Of a DNA stretch of 64,000 nt, positions 26,032-34,815 are shown in pieces (position 1 is the stretch's first letter; each line of letters begins with the position of its first letter). The position numbers and the translations under genes were made by a program. A model generated the notes under the pieces. It made no database searches. It was not told the origin of the DNA and worked only from the letters and a program-made list of their open reading frames with translations. The DNA comes from UBA6918 sp040754425 (lineage in GTDB: Bacteria > Pseudomonadota > Gammaproteobacteria > Burkholderiales > Thiobacillaceae), in contig JBFMCR010000044.1 of assembly GCA_040754425.1 (NCBI GenBank), forward strand, positions 24,716 to 88,715. The letters run 5' to 3'.

Positions 26032-26085
26032 GCGGAGGTCGCGGAGTATGCCGAGTAAAGAAAACTGAAACTCCGCGACCTCCGC
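26032..26085. terminator. 16-bp inverted repeat between convergent genes
   Basis: GCGGAGGTCGCGGAGT (26032-26047) is perfectly complementary to 26070-26085 with a 22-base loop. It lies between the converging PhnD-like gene and relA, and could end transcription from both sides. It lacks clear T runs, so it may instead be another dispersed intergenic repeat. Confidence 0.5.
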
Positions 26086-26121
26086 GGTCAATTTGCGGTT
26101 GATCCGGTTGGGTAAATCAAG

Positions 26122-28278
26122 TCAACCCCTCTCGACTTCGATCACGCTCTGCACCTGACCCAGCCGGCTGATGAGGCGGCCGATCTGGGCGGCGTCCTTC
26201 ACCCTGAGTGTGATGGCCATGTTCGCGTATTCCCCGACCGATTCGGTATTGACGCGCAGCACGTCGACACGCTCACGGGTGAACACGTCCGAGACGTCGC
26301 GCAGCAGGCCCTGACGGTCGAAAGCGCGCAGCCTGACCTCGAAAGTGAAACCGCCTTCGCTTTTCTTTTCCGCCCAGCTCGCCTGCAGGATGCGATCGGG
26401 ATTGAACTTGGCAAGATTCGGGCAATTTCTCCGGTGCACCGTCACGCCCCGCCCCACGGTGGTGTAGGCAACGATGTCCGCCGGCGGTTCCGGCTTGCAG
26501 CAGCGCGCCATGGACAGCGGCACGTCGCCCAGACCCTCGACCACTACGCCGCTTGCCGACTTGCGCGGCATCGGCGCCCTTTTCACCGGCATCGGCACTG
26601 CGGGCGCACCCTGCTCGCGCAACGCACGGGCAAGTATCTGCGGGCCGACATCGCCGCGCCCCAGCGCAGCCAGAAATTCGTCGGCCGACTTGAATTTCAG
26701 GTCCTGCGCCAGTTTGTCCAGCTTGATGTCACCCACGCCCAGGCGCTTTCTTTCCTTGTCCAGCTGCGCGCGGCCGAGTTGGGTCAGCTCGCCCTGGTCG
26801 CGCTGCTTGAACCATGTGCGCACCTTGGATCGCGCACGGTGCGTCTGCACATAGCCCAGTTGCGGATTCAGCCAGTCGCGGCTGGGATTGCCCTGCTTCA
26901 CGGTCAGGATCTCGACCCGCTGGCCGTTCTCGAGCGGAGTGTTGAGTGGCACCATCACCCCGTCCACGCGCGCGCCGCGGCAGCGGTGGCCAAGATCGGT
27001 GTGCAGCGCATAGGCGAAATCGATCGGCGTGGCGCCGCGGTCCAGCGCGATCACCCGGCCCAGCGGCGTGAGTACGTAGACCTGGTCCCGGAACAGTTCG
27101 GTGCGGAAGCGGGCGGCGAATTCGCTGGCATCGGCGACGTCGTCCTTCCATTCCAGCAATTGGCGCAGCCAGGCGATCTTCTCTTCCATGCGCGCGTCGT
27201 TTTTTCCGCCTTCCTTGTAGCGCCAGTGCGCGGCCACGCCCAGTTCGGCATGGCGGTGCATGTCGAAGGTACGGATCTGCACTTCAAGTGCCTTGTCCTC
27301 CGGCCCGACCACGGCGGTGTGCAGGCTGCGGTAGTCATTGCTCTTGGGGTGCGAAATATAGTCGTCGAACTCGCTGGGGATGGGCTGCCACAGGTTGTGC
27401 ACGATGCCGAGCACGGCATAGCAGTCCGCTTCCTTCTCCACCAGCACGCGCACCGCACGGATGTCGTAGAGCTGCTCGAAGCCCAGATTCTTGCGCCGCA
27501 TCTTGTTGATGATGCTGGCAATGTGCTTGGGCCGGCCCATGACTTCGGCCTTGACGCCGTGTTTGTGCAGTTCCGCCCTCAGCATCGCCACCACCTCGGC
27601 GATGTAACGCTCGCGGTCGGCGCGTTTTTCGTCAAGCAGCGCAGCGATGCGCTTGTAGGTTTCGCCGTCGAGGTAGCGGCAGGCCCAGTCCTCCATCTCC
27701 CACTTGATCTGCCAGACACCCAGGCGGTTGGCCAGCGGCGCAAACAGCTCGCGCGCCTGATGTCCGAGGAGTTCCTGAAGTTCCGGTTCCGCCCTTGCGG
27801 CGCAACGCAGGGCATGGGTACGCTCCGCCAGCTTGACCAGCACGGCGCGCACGTCCTGCACCATGGCCAGCACCATCTGTCTTAGCGACTCGATCTGCGC
27901 CGCCGGCTCCACGTCCAGATCCTGGGTGCCGTGGGCCAGCACCTCGATCTTGGACATGGCCGCCACCGCCTTCGCCAGCTGCGCGGCTTCGCCGAAGGCT
28001 TCCAGCGCATCCGGCGGGGTGCGTTCGACCAGGGGATGGAGAATCGTCGCCAGCACGGCCTCGTGGCCCAGCTTCAACTCGTCGACGATGCGCGCCGCGC
28101 CCACCGCATGCGCGAACAGGCTGGCGCCGCCGGGCGTGCTCAGCGCGGACAGGATGGGAAAAGCCAGTTCCAGCGCACGCCGCACATCGGGATCGTTGCC
28201 CTCCTCGCCCAGCCACCGGCAGGCTTCATCCACGCCGGCAAGTGCGAGGCAGGCGGTTTTCTTGCTTTGTTCGACCAT
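26122..28278 (-). CDS. relA: GTP pyrophosphokinase RelA ((p)ppGpp synthetase)
   Basis: A long RSH protein of about 718 residues. The N-terminal hydrolase-like domain has lost the catalytic HD (ILHPLVER where active enzymes have LLHDVVED), so it should only synthesise. The synthetase domain is intact (YDIRAVRVLVE, YRSLHTAVVGP, VQIRTFDMHRHAELGVAAHW). TGS (VYVLTPLGRVIAL), the helical/zinc-finger region and a C-terminal ACT domain follow. ATG 28278 is used; the preceding in-frame TTG is not needed. A bifunctional SpoT should exist elsewhere in the genome. Confidence 0.94.
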   Translation of the reverse strand: MVEQSKKTACLALAGVDEACRWLGEEGNDPDVRRALELAFPILSALSTPGGASLFAHAVGAARIVDELKLGHEAVLATILHPLVERTPPDALEAFGEAAQLAKAVAAMSKIEVLAHGTQDLDVEPAAQIESLRQMVLAMVQDVRAVLVKLAERTHALRCAARAEPELQELLGHQARELFAPLANRLGVWQIKWEMEDWACRYLDGETYKRIAALLDEKRADRERYIAEVVAMLRAELHKHGVKAEVMGRPKHIASIINKMRRKNLGFEQLYDIRAVRVLVEKEADCYAVLGIVHNLWQPIPSEFDDYISHPKSNDYRSLHTAVVGPEDKALEVQIRTFDMHRHAELGVAAHWRYKEGGKNDARMEEKIAWLRQLLEWKDDVADASEFAARFRTELFRDQVYVLTPLGRVIALDRGATPIDFAYALHTDLGHRCRGARVDGVMVPLNTPLENGQRVEILTVKQGNPSRDWLNPQLGYVQTHRARSKVRTWFKQRDQGELTQLGRAQLDKERKRLGVGDIKLDKLAQDLKFKSADEFLAALGRGDVGPQILARALREQGAPAVPMPVKRAPMPRKSASGVVVEGLGDVPLSMARCCKPEPPADIVAYTTVGRGVTVHRRNCPNLAKFNPDRILQASWAEKKSEGGFTFEVRLRAFDRQGLLRDVSDVFTRERVDVLRVNTESVGEYANMAITLRVKDAAQIGRLISRLGQVQSVIEVERG

Positions 28279-28284
28279 GCGCAA

Positions 28285-30621
28285 TTATTCCACGGGAGCA
28301 TGCTGCCAGTATCGTCTGTACCGCTCGCGCCAGCGCTCGACGGCAATGCCGCCGTCGGCAAAACGCAGACGCAGCCAGCCATGCCGGTCGCTGCGGTGCA
28401 GGACGGCACCGGTTTGGGCAAAGCGCCGCAGCACCTCGGGATGGGGATGCCCATAACGGTTTCTGTAGCCCACGGTGAAAACGACATGCCGCGGCTGCAC
28501 ACGTGAGACGAATTCCTCGATCGACGAGGTGCGGCTGCCGTGATGACCTGCAACCAGCACGGCTGACGGCAATCTCTCCGCCACCCGCTCGGTCATTTCC
28601 AGTTCGCCGATGCGTTCGGCGTCGGCCGTGAGCAGCAGGCTTTGCGCGCCGCGGGAAATTTTCAGCACGCAGCTCATGTCGTTGTCGCGGCGTCCGCGCC
28701 GGGCGTAGGCATGGGCCGGCGGATTCAGTACCTCGAAGTCCACGCCGTCCCACTGCCAGCGCTGTCCGCGCACGCAAGGGCGGAATGGCCGATTGAGCAA
28801 GACATGCCCTGCGCGCAATGAAGTCAGCAGCCAGCGCGGCTCGGTATCGCGCATCACCGCCGCTGCGCCGCCGGTATGGTCGAGGTCGTCATGCGTCAGA
28901 ATCAGGCCGTCCAGCCGGGTAATGCCCAGCGCGCGCAGGCGCGGCAGCACGATCTGCTCGCCGGCATTGTTGTCGCCCAGGGCGGGGCCGGTGTCGTAGA
29001 GCAGCGTGTGCCCGGCAGTGCGGACGAGGATGGCCGTGCCCTGCCCCACGTCGAGCACTTCGGCCTCGAAGCTGCCTGGCGCCGGGCTTCCCACCGCCGG
29101 GAACAGCAGCGGCAGGCACATGAAACCGCCCAGCCAGCGCCGCGGCAATGCGGGCATCAGCATCCAGGCCACGCCCGAGAGCGCGAGCGCCAGCGCCCAG
29201 GGCGGCGCTGCCGGCAGCGCCCATGCCGCCCAGTCGAACGCCGACAGCCATTGCAAAACGGCTTCCACGCCCTGCATCAGCCAGGCTGCCGGCTGCAGCA
29301 GCGGCGGCACGAGCACGCCCGCCAGCGCCAGCGGCACCACGCCCATGCTCACCACCGGAATCGCCAGCGCGTTGGCCAGCGGTGAAATCAGGGAGACCTG
29401 GTGAAACAGCAAAAGCAGCGCCGGCGCCAGCGCGATGGTGACCGCGGCCTGGGTGCGCATCCAGGCCGAGACCTTTCCTTCGCTGCCGAGCATGCCCTGG
29501 ACCGCCCACATCATCGCCGCCAGCGCGCCGAAGGACAGCCAGAAGCCCGGCGCCAGCACGGCCCAGGGATCGGGCAGCAGGACGATGGCGAGCGCCAGCA
29601 ACAACAGGGAGGCGGGGCGCGGCTCGCGCCGCAGCCATAGCCCCGCCACCAATACGGTAAGCATGAACAGCGTGCGCTGCGCCGGAATCTGGAAGCCGGC
29701 CAGCAGCGTGTAGGCCAGCGCCGCCAGCCAGCCGACGAGCAGCGCCGCCCGCCGTGCCGGCAGGCGCAGCACCAGTGCCGGCACGCGGCGCCACAGCGCA
29801 TGGGCAAGGCCTCCGGCCAGCGCGGCGAAGAGGGTGATGTGCAGGCCGGAAATGCTCATCAGGTGGCTGGTTCCGGTGCGGTTGTATACGCGCCAGTTGG
29901 CATGGGGGATGGCATTCTGGTCGCCCACCGCCAGGGCCGTTATGACGCCGGCCTGCGCATGCCCGGCCAGTGTTTCCGCAATGCGCGTGCGGATGTCTTC
30001 GCGCAGGCGCTGGATCAGGTCGAGCGGATGTCTGCTTTCGCCCAGCCTCGCCACGCCCGCTTTCTCGCGCACATAGCCTGTGGCGCGGATGTTCTTCTGC
30101 AGCAGCCAGGCCTCGTAATCAAAGCCGTCCGGATTGGCCGTGCCGTGAGGTTGTTTTAGGCGCACGCCGAATTGCCAGCGCTCGCCGGCTCGCACGCGTT
30201 GCGGCGCCTTTCCGGCCATCCATTCCGGCACCGCCCAGGATAGCCGCAGGCGTGCCGGTACCTTGGCACCGGGCGTCAGCACCTGTTCCACGCGGAAATC
30301 GAAACGCTCGCCGTGGGCATCGCGATCGGGCAGGCCGGCGACCACGCCGGCGACCCGCACGTCCACACCTTCCCAGGCCGACGGCAGCGAATCCGCCAGG
30401 CGCAACTGCGCGCGCCAGCCCGCCCAGGCAAAGCCCAGGGCGGCACAGGCGAGTACCACAAGGAAACGCCGCAGATAACGTTGCATGCCGGTCCTGCCCT
30501 CGGGCAGCACCAGCGGCGTCAGCGCCAGCGGCAGCAGCCACAGCCATTGCGTACCCGGCAACGCCGGCTGCTGTTGCAGCAGCCACACCCCTGCAGCAAA
30601 AGCGACGAGGCGGGGCCGCAT
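28285..30621 (-). CDS. comEC: ComEC/Rec2 DNA-uptake channel protein
   Basis: A 778-residue polytopic membrane protein. N-terminal hydrophobic segments and an OB-like periplasmic domain (about 70-200) are followed by the Competence domain with many helices (about 210-500), starting at HLMSISGLHITLFAAL. A C-terminal metallo-beta-lactamase domain (about 520-760) has the metal motif LTHDDLDHTGG. It is expected to carry single-stranded DNA across the inner membrane in natural transformation. It ends six bases before relA starts. No other competence gene is in the window. Confidence 0.93.
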   Translation of the reverse strand: MRPRLVAFAAGVWLLQQQPALPGTQWLWLLPLALTPLVLPEGRTGMQRYLRRFLVVLACAALGFAWAGWRAQLRLADSLPSAWEGVDVRVAGVVAGLPDRDAHGERFDFRVEQVLTPGAKVPARLRLSWAVPEWMAGKAPQRVRAGERWQFGVRLKQPHGTANPDGFDYEAWLLQKNIRATGYVREKAGVARLGESRHPLDLIQRLREDIRTRIAETLAGHAQAGVITALAVGDQNAIPHANWRVYNRTGTSHLMSISGLHITLFAALAGGLAHALWRRVPALVLRLPARRAALLVGWLAALAYTLLAGFQIPAQRTLFMLTVLVAGLWLRREPRPASLLLLALAIVLLPDPWAVLAPGFWLSFGALAAMMWAVQGMLGSEGKVSAWMRTQAAVTIALAPALLLLFHQVSLISPLANALAIPVVSMGVVPLALAGVLVPPLLQPAAWLMQGVEAVLQWLSAFDWAAWALPAAPPWALALALSGVAWMLMPALPRRWLGGFMCLPLLFPAVGSPAPGSFEAEVLDVGQGTAILVRTAGHTLLYDTGPALGDNNAGEQIVLPRLRALGITRLDGLILTHDDLDHTGGAAAVMRDTEPRWLLTSLRAGHVLLNRPFRPCVRGQRWQWDGVDFEVLNPPAHAYARRGRRDNDMSCVLKISRGAQSLLLTADAERIGELEMTERVAERLPSAVLVAGHHGSRTSSIEEFVSRVQPRHVVFTVGYRNRYGHPHPEVLRRFAQTGAVLHRSDRHGWLRLRFADGGIAVERWRERYRRYWQHAPVE

Positions 30622-30637
30622 GCGAAGTGGCCGAAAA

Positions 30638-31249
30638 TCAGGCCCAGGTCTTGGTGATCAGACGCTCGATCTCGGCAAAGGTCTGCGCGATGTGTGGGAC
30701 GGACAGGTCGCTGTCGAGTTGCCGTGCAATCTGTGCGGCGGAAAAGATGCCGCGCAGGGCCTGGGCGCGGTCACCCCCGGGCAGGCGGTCCGCCACCAGC
30801 GCATGCTGACGGCCGGACAGCTGCAAAGTGGCGACGACCTGGCCAACCACGGCCTTTTCCACATCTTCCATGCACAGCACTTCGAGCTGATCGTGGCCGG
30901 TCATGATGTCGCGCACCAGAATGTCGCGATAAACACCGCCGCGCTGCTGGATCAGACTCATCGGCTTGGGCCCCAGCAGGTCGGTGGAAGTGATGATGCC
31001 GATGATGTCCTCCTCATCATCGGTCACCAGCAGCATGCGCACGCCGCGCTGTTTCATGCGCTGGCTGGCAATTTCGATGCTGATTTCGGGACGGATGGTG
31101 ACGGCGGAAACTTTCTTGAGGTCCGTCATGACCTCGATGGCGGGGTCGTCCAGGCTGACGGTATCGGAATACACTTTCTCGATGCGGTGCAGGGCGATGC
31201 CTTTTTGCAGGGTAAGCGCCTTGATCGGGTTGTACTGCTTGACTGCCAT
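30638..31249 (-). CDS. CBS-domain protein
   Basis: About 203 residues beginning MAVKQYNPIKALTLQ. Two CBS repeats occupy roughly residues 30-130 (VSAVTIRPEISIEIASQRM, then LVRDIMTGHDQLEVL). The rest is helical with no recognisable catalytic domain. Such stand-alone CBS proteins usually sense adenine nucleotides. The regulated partner is unknown. ATG 31249 is chosen over an in-frame start at 31282 because the conserved region starts there. It lies 16 bases upstream of comEC. Confidence 0.78.
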   Translation of the reverse strand: MAVKQYNPIKALTLQKGIALHRIEKVYSDTVSLDDPAIEVMTDLKKVSAVTIRPEISIEIASQRMKQRGVRMLLVTDDEEDIIGIITSTDLLGPKPMSLIQQRGGVYRDILVRDIMTGHDQLEVLCMEDVEKAVVGQVVATLQLSGRQHALVADRLPGGDRAQALRGIFSAAQIARQLDSDLSVPHIAQTFAEIERLITKTWA

Positions 31250-31338
31250 GACATCCTCTTTGGTCAGTAGGGAACAAGGCAAAGCGTAACACCGTCGCGT
31301 CGGTGATCTAATCCAAGTTTTTTATTGCGGGAAAAAAC

Positions 31339-32019
31339 TTACAAAGGGAGAAGGCATCCGTCCACCAGGCGCAACTGTCGATCCATCCTGCGCGCCAACT
31401 CGATGTCGTGAGTGACGATGACCAGGCTGGTGCCGAGTTCCTTCTGCAGTTCCTGCATCAGCTCGAAAACCGATTCGGCGGTATGCCGGTCGAGGTTGCC
31501 GGTAGGCTCGTCCGCCATCACGCAGGCCGGGCGGGTGACCAGGGCGCGGGCGATGGCCGTGCGCTGGCGTTCGCCGCCGGAAAGCTCCGCAGGCAAATGG
31601 TTCAGCCGATGACCCAGTCCCACCCTGGCCAGCGTCTGCGCCGCGATTTCCCGCGCTTCGCGCATGCCCATGCGCCGGATCAGCAGCGGCATGGCGGCAT
31701 TGTCCAGCGCAGTGAACTCCGGCAGCAGATGGTGGAACTGGTAGACGAAACCCAGTGCGCGGTTGCGCAATTCGCAGCGCTGCGCTTCGCCGAGCTTGAG
31801 TTGGTCGCGCCCGAGCAGTTCGATGGATCCGCCCGTGGGCGCATCGAGTCCGCCGAGCAGGTGCAGCAGCGTGGACTTGCCCGATCCGGATGCACCGAGA
31901 ATGGCAAGCGACTCGCCCCGCCGCACGGCAAGGTCGACACCGGTCAGCACCGCTATCTCGACCCGGCCCTGGTAGAAGCTTTTCTTCAGGCCCGCACAGC
32001 GCAGAATGATTTCACTCAT
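31339..32019 (-). CDS. lolD: lipoprotein-releasing ABC transporter ATPase LolD
   Basis: The ATPase of the LolCDE system, which releases outer-membrane lipoproteins from the inner membrane to LolA. About 226 residues from MSEIILRCAGLKKSF. Walker A is GASGSGKSTLLHLLGG, the signature is LSGGERQRTAIARAL, Walker B is ACVMADEPTGNLD, and the LolD-type YQFHHLLPEFTALDNA follows the Q-loop. The start overlaps the end of lolC by eight bases. Confidence 0.94.
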   Translation of the reverse strand: MSEIILRCAGLKKSFYQGRVEIAVLTGVDLAVRRGESLAILGASGSGKSTLLHLLGGLDAPTGGSIELLGRDQLKLGEAQRCELRNRALGFVYQFHHLLPEFTALDNAAMPLLIRRMGMREAREIAAQTLARVGLGHRLNHLPAELSGGERQRTAIARALVTRPACVMADEPTGNLDRHTAESVFELMQELQKELGTSLVIVTHDIELARRMDRQLRLVDGCLLPL

Positions 32020-33253
32020 AACGCAGGGACTCCGCAGGATTGAGCCGCGACGCGCGCCAGCTCGGATAGAGCGTGGCAAGCAGCGACAACAGCAGCGACA
32101 CCCCGGCGATGATTCCGACGTCGGCCCATTCGAGTTTCGAAGGCAGTTCGCTGATGTAATAGACGTCGGCCGGGAACAGGTCCATGCCGGCAGCCTTCTC
32201 GATCAAGGGCACGATGGTTTCCAGGTTGAGCGCGCCGACGACGCCCAAGGTCACGCCGGCCAGCGTGCCGAGCACACCGATGAAGGCGCCCTGAATGATG
32301 AAGATTTTCATGATGCTGACAGGGCGCGCGCCCAAGGTCCTCAGGATGGCGATGTCCGACTGCTTGTCCGTTACCGCCATCACCAGGGTGGAAACGATGT
32401 TGAACGCCGCCACCGCGACGATGAGCAGCAGGATCAGAAACATCATGCGTTTTTCGATTGCCACGGCGCGGAAGAAGTTGGCGTGGCTGGTGGTCCAGTC
32501 GGAAACGAAATGGTCGGGCATCCGCTCGGCCAGATCGCGCGTGACCCAGGGCGCGCGGAAGATGTCCCTGATCTTCAGCCTCAAGCCCGACACGTCCTCG
32601 CCCAGGCGCGCGAGTTTCTGCGCATCCTCAAGGTGGATGAGCGCAAGCCCCGAGTCATACTCGAACATGCCGGCGCTAAAAATGCCGGTCACGGTGAACT
32701 GCTTCATGCGCGGCAGCACACCCGCGGGAGTGATGTTGCCCTGCGGGGTGATGACCGTGACCTTGTCGCCGACGCCCGCACCCAGCGCCTGCGCCAGTTC
32801 CAGGCCGAGCACGATGCCCCACTCGCCCGCCTTCAAGTCGTCCAGCCTTCCCAGACGCATGCTGGCGGCAAGCTCGGTCACTTTCGCTTCCTCTTCCGGC
32901 AGGATGCCGCGGATCACCGCGCCGCGCACATTGCCGCCCAGGGCCAGCATGCCCTGGTTCATCACGAAGGGCGCGCCGGCGATCACTTCCGGATGGCTTT
33001 TCACCTGCTCTGCCACCTGCCGCCAGTCGGCCAGCGCGTTGCCGATGCCGGAAACCTCCACGTGCGAGGCCACACCGAGGATGCGCGTGCGCAGTTCCTC
33101 CTGGAAGCCGTTCATCACCGACAGCACGATGATGAGCGCCGCCACGCCGAGCACGATGCCGGCCATGGACACGAACGAAATGAACGAGATGAAATGGTTG
33201 CGGCGCTTGGCGTGGGTGTAGCGCAGGCCGATGAGGAGTTCGTAGGGCTTCAC
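32012..33253 (-). CDS. lolC: lipoprotein-releasing ABC transporter permease LolC/LolE
   Basis: A 413-residue FtsX/MacB-type permease: one helix near residues 20-45 (FISFVSMAGIVLGVAALII), a periplasmic domain to about 265, then three C-terminal helices. The N-terminus MKPYELLIGLRYTHAKRRN is typical of LolC/E. Only one permease gene is present, so the organism may use a single LolF-like homodimer, or the second gene lies elsewhere. It is translationally coupled to lolD. Confidence 0.92.
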   Translation of the reverse strand: MKPYELLIGLRYTHAKRRNHFISFISFVSMAGIVLGVAALIIVLSVMNGFQEELRTRILGVASHVEVSGIGNALADWRQVAEQVKSHPEVIAGAPFVMNQGMLALGGNVRGAVIRGILPEEEAKVTELAASMRLGRLDDLKAGEWGIVLGLELAQALGAGVGDKVTVITPQGNITPAGVLPRMKQFTVTGIFSAGMFEYDSGLALIHLEDAQKLARLGEDVSGLRLKIRDIFRAPWVTRDLAERMPDHFVSDWTTSHANFFRAVAIEKRMMFLILLLIVAVAAFNIVSTLVMAVTDKQSDIAILRTLGARPVSIMKIFIIQGAFIGVLGTLAGVTLGVVGALNLETIVPLIEKAAGMDLFPADVYYISELPSKLEWADVGIIAGVSLLLSLLATLYPSWRASRLNPAESLRYE

Positions 33254-33287
33254 TTATGCGTTGTCTGATTCATCGGCCGCCAGCTTA

Positions 33288-33716
33288 TCACGGCAATCCG
33301 TCCCCGATGAGATGCAGCATGACATTGCGGCGCTGGGCGGAACTTCTGTGCTCGAATACGTAGATGCCCTGCCAGACGCCCAGCGCCAGACTGCCTGCGA
33401 CCAGCGGAATGGACAGGCTGGTCTGGGTCAGCGCCGCGCGCACGTGCGCAGGCATGTCGTCAGGCCCTTCGGTGGTGTGGTCGTAGATGGGATCGCCTTC
33501 CGGCACCAGGCGCGAAAAGAATCTTTCCAGGTCGGTCTGCACGTCGGGATCGGCGTTTTCCTGGATCACCAGGCTGGCGGATGTGTGCTGCATGAACACG
33601 GTCAACAGGCCCTGCTGCATGCCGCTTTCCGCCACCCAGGCCGCAACCTGGCGATTAATCGAATACAGGCCCTTGCCCTTGGTGGGAACGGACAACTGAT
33701 GGGAAATTTGTCGCAT
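33288..33716 (-). CDS. yjbQ: YjbQ family protein (UPF0047)
   Basis: The 142-residue product has the family signature VFMQHTSASLVIQENAD plus DHTTEGPDDMPAH and a final GTWQGIYVFEHR-like block (seen as GVWQGIYVFEHR). Members can replace thiamine-phosphate synthase when overproduced, but their real role is unsettled. The gene is divergent from the phosphoglycerate-mutase-like gene, with a 28-base gap. Confidence 0.9.
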   Translation of the reverse strand: MRQISHQLSVPTKGKGLYSINRQVAAWVAESGMQQGLLTVFMQHTSASLVIQENADPDVQTDLERFFSRLVPEGDPIYDHTTEGPDDMPAHVRAALTQTSLSIPLVAGSLALGVWQGIYVFEHRSSAQRRNVMLHLIGDGLP

Positions 33717-33744
33717 GACAGGATTTTATCTTTACACTTGCCTC

Positions 33745-34788
33745 ATGCTCCAACTCGTCTTTCCCGCCTTCGCCCGGACCGATGAAATTCTCGACCTGTC
33801 GGGCGAGGCGCGACTGCCCGGAGTGGATTTGCTGATCGCCCGCGCCAGGCGCGAGGCCATCGCGCAGTCCGACCTGGAAAGCCTGTTGTGCGAAGAACTC
33901 GGCATCGCTCGCCAGCACGACTGGCCCGTCGCCGCCATCGCCCTGGCCCAGTCAGGCGGCCGGCCGGGGAACGACTGCTGGCTGCGCGCCGATCCGGTGC
34001 ATATGCGCATCGAGCGCGACCGCGTGATCCTGAACGAAATTGCCGAACCCGGCCCGGAAGAAGCGAGATTTTTGTGCGAGTCGCTCGGCGCGCATTTCGG
34101 TGAAGCCTTCTCCCCGCAGCCCCTGCGTCCGGGAGCGTGGGTGGTGCGCATGACGGACGAACTTGAGATTTCCACCACACCGCCGTCGCTGGCCGCGGGC
34201 CGGCACATCGACCAGCACTTGCCGACCGGCCGCGACGCCATGCACTGGCGCAGGCTGCTCAACGAAATCCAGATGCTGCTCTTCGACCATCCGGTCAACC
34301 GGGCGCGCGAGGCGCGCGGCGAGCCCGTCATCAACTCGGTGTGGCTGTGGGGCGGCGGCCGTCTGCCCGAAGTCCGGTCAAGCGCTCGCAGCGTATTGTG
34401 CGGCCACCCGGACTGGCTTGCGCTGGCCGGACACGCGGGTGCCAGCGTCGGCCCGCTGCCGCCAATGTGGAGTCAGGATGTGTCCGACAATGCGCTGGTG
34501 ATTCTGGATGCGCCGCACCGCCATCTGCGCCGCGGCGATTTCGACAGCTGGCTCACGGCCATGCGGGATTTCGAGCACAGCTGGCTGCAGCCCCTGCTCG
34601 GCTCAGGACGGCCATTCGAGCTGCGCGACCCCTTGCAGGGCATGCGCCTCGTCTGGCGCAGCGCTTATCGCTGGAAATTCTGGCGGCGGCCGCAAAAACC
34701 CATGCAGCGGGGATACGAGATACAAGATGCAAGTTACAAGAGCGGCGCTGCGCGCCTTCAAGAAAGAATCCCGAATCCTGAATCTTGA
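33745..34788 (+). CDS. phosphoglycerate-mutase-like protein (RpfE/ApgM type)
   Basis: About 347 residues. It resembles conserved betaproteobacterial proteins annotated as cofactor-independent phosphoglycerate mutase-like or RpfE-type regulatory protein: WLRADPVHMRIERDRVIL in the first half and NSVWLWGGGRLPEV in the second. The full metal-binding set of true mutases is not evident to me, so catalysis is doubtful. ATG 33745 is chosen over an upstream in-frame start that overlaps the yjbQ start. The last 20 or so codons run through the dispersed repeat at 34766-34811 and are probably not part of the ancestral protein. Confidence 0.6.
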   Translation: MLQLVFPAFARTDEILDLSGEARLPGVDLLIARARREAIAQSDLESLLCEELGIARQHDWPVAAIALAQSGGRPGNDCWLRADPVHMRIERDRVILNEIAEPGPEEARFLCESLGAHFGEAFSPQPLRPGAWVVRMTDELEISTTPPSLAAGRHIDQHLPTGRDAMHWRRLLNEIQMLLFDHPVNRAREARGEPVINSVWLWGGGRLPEVRSSARSVLCGHPDWLALAGHAGASVGPLPPMWSQDVSDNALVILDAPHRHLRRGDFDSWLTAMRDFEHSWLQPLLGSGRPFELRDPLQGMRLVWRSAYRWKFWRRPQKPMQRGYEIQDASYKSGAARLQERIPNPES

Positions 34789-34811
34789 ATCTTGAATCTT
34801 GAATCCTGAAA
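34766..34811. repeat. tandem GAATCTT/GAATCCT heptamers
   Basis: About six tandem copies of a seven-base unit (GAATCTT with GAATCCT variants) fill the space between the mutase-like gene and rimO and supply the former's stop codon. The GAATCCTGA word also appears at 7738-7756 beside hom. Confidence 0.8.
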
Positions 34812-34815
34812 TCTT

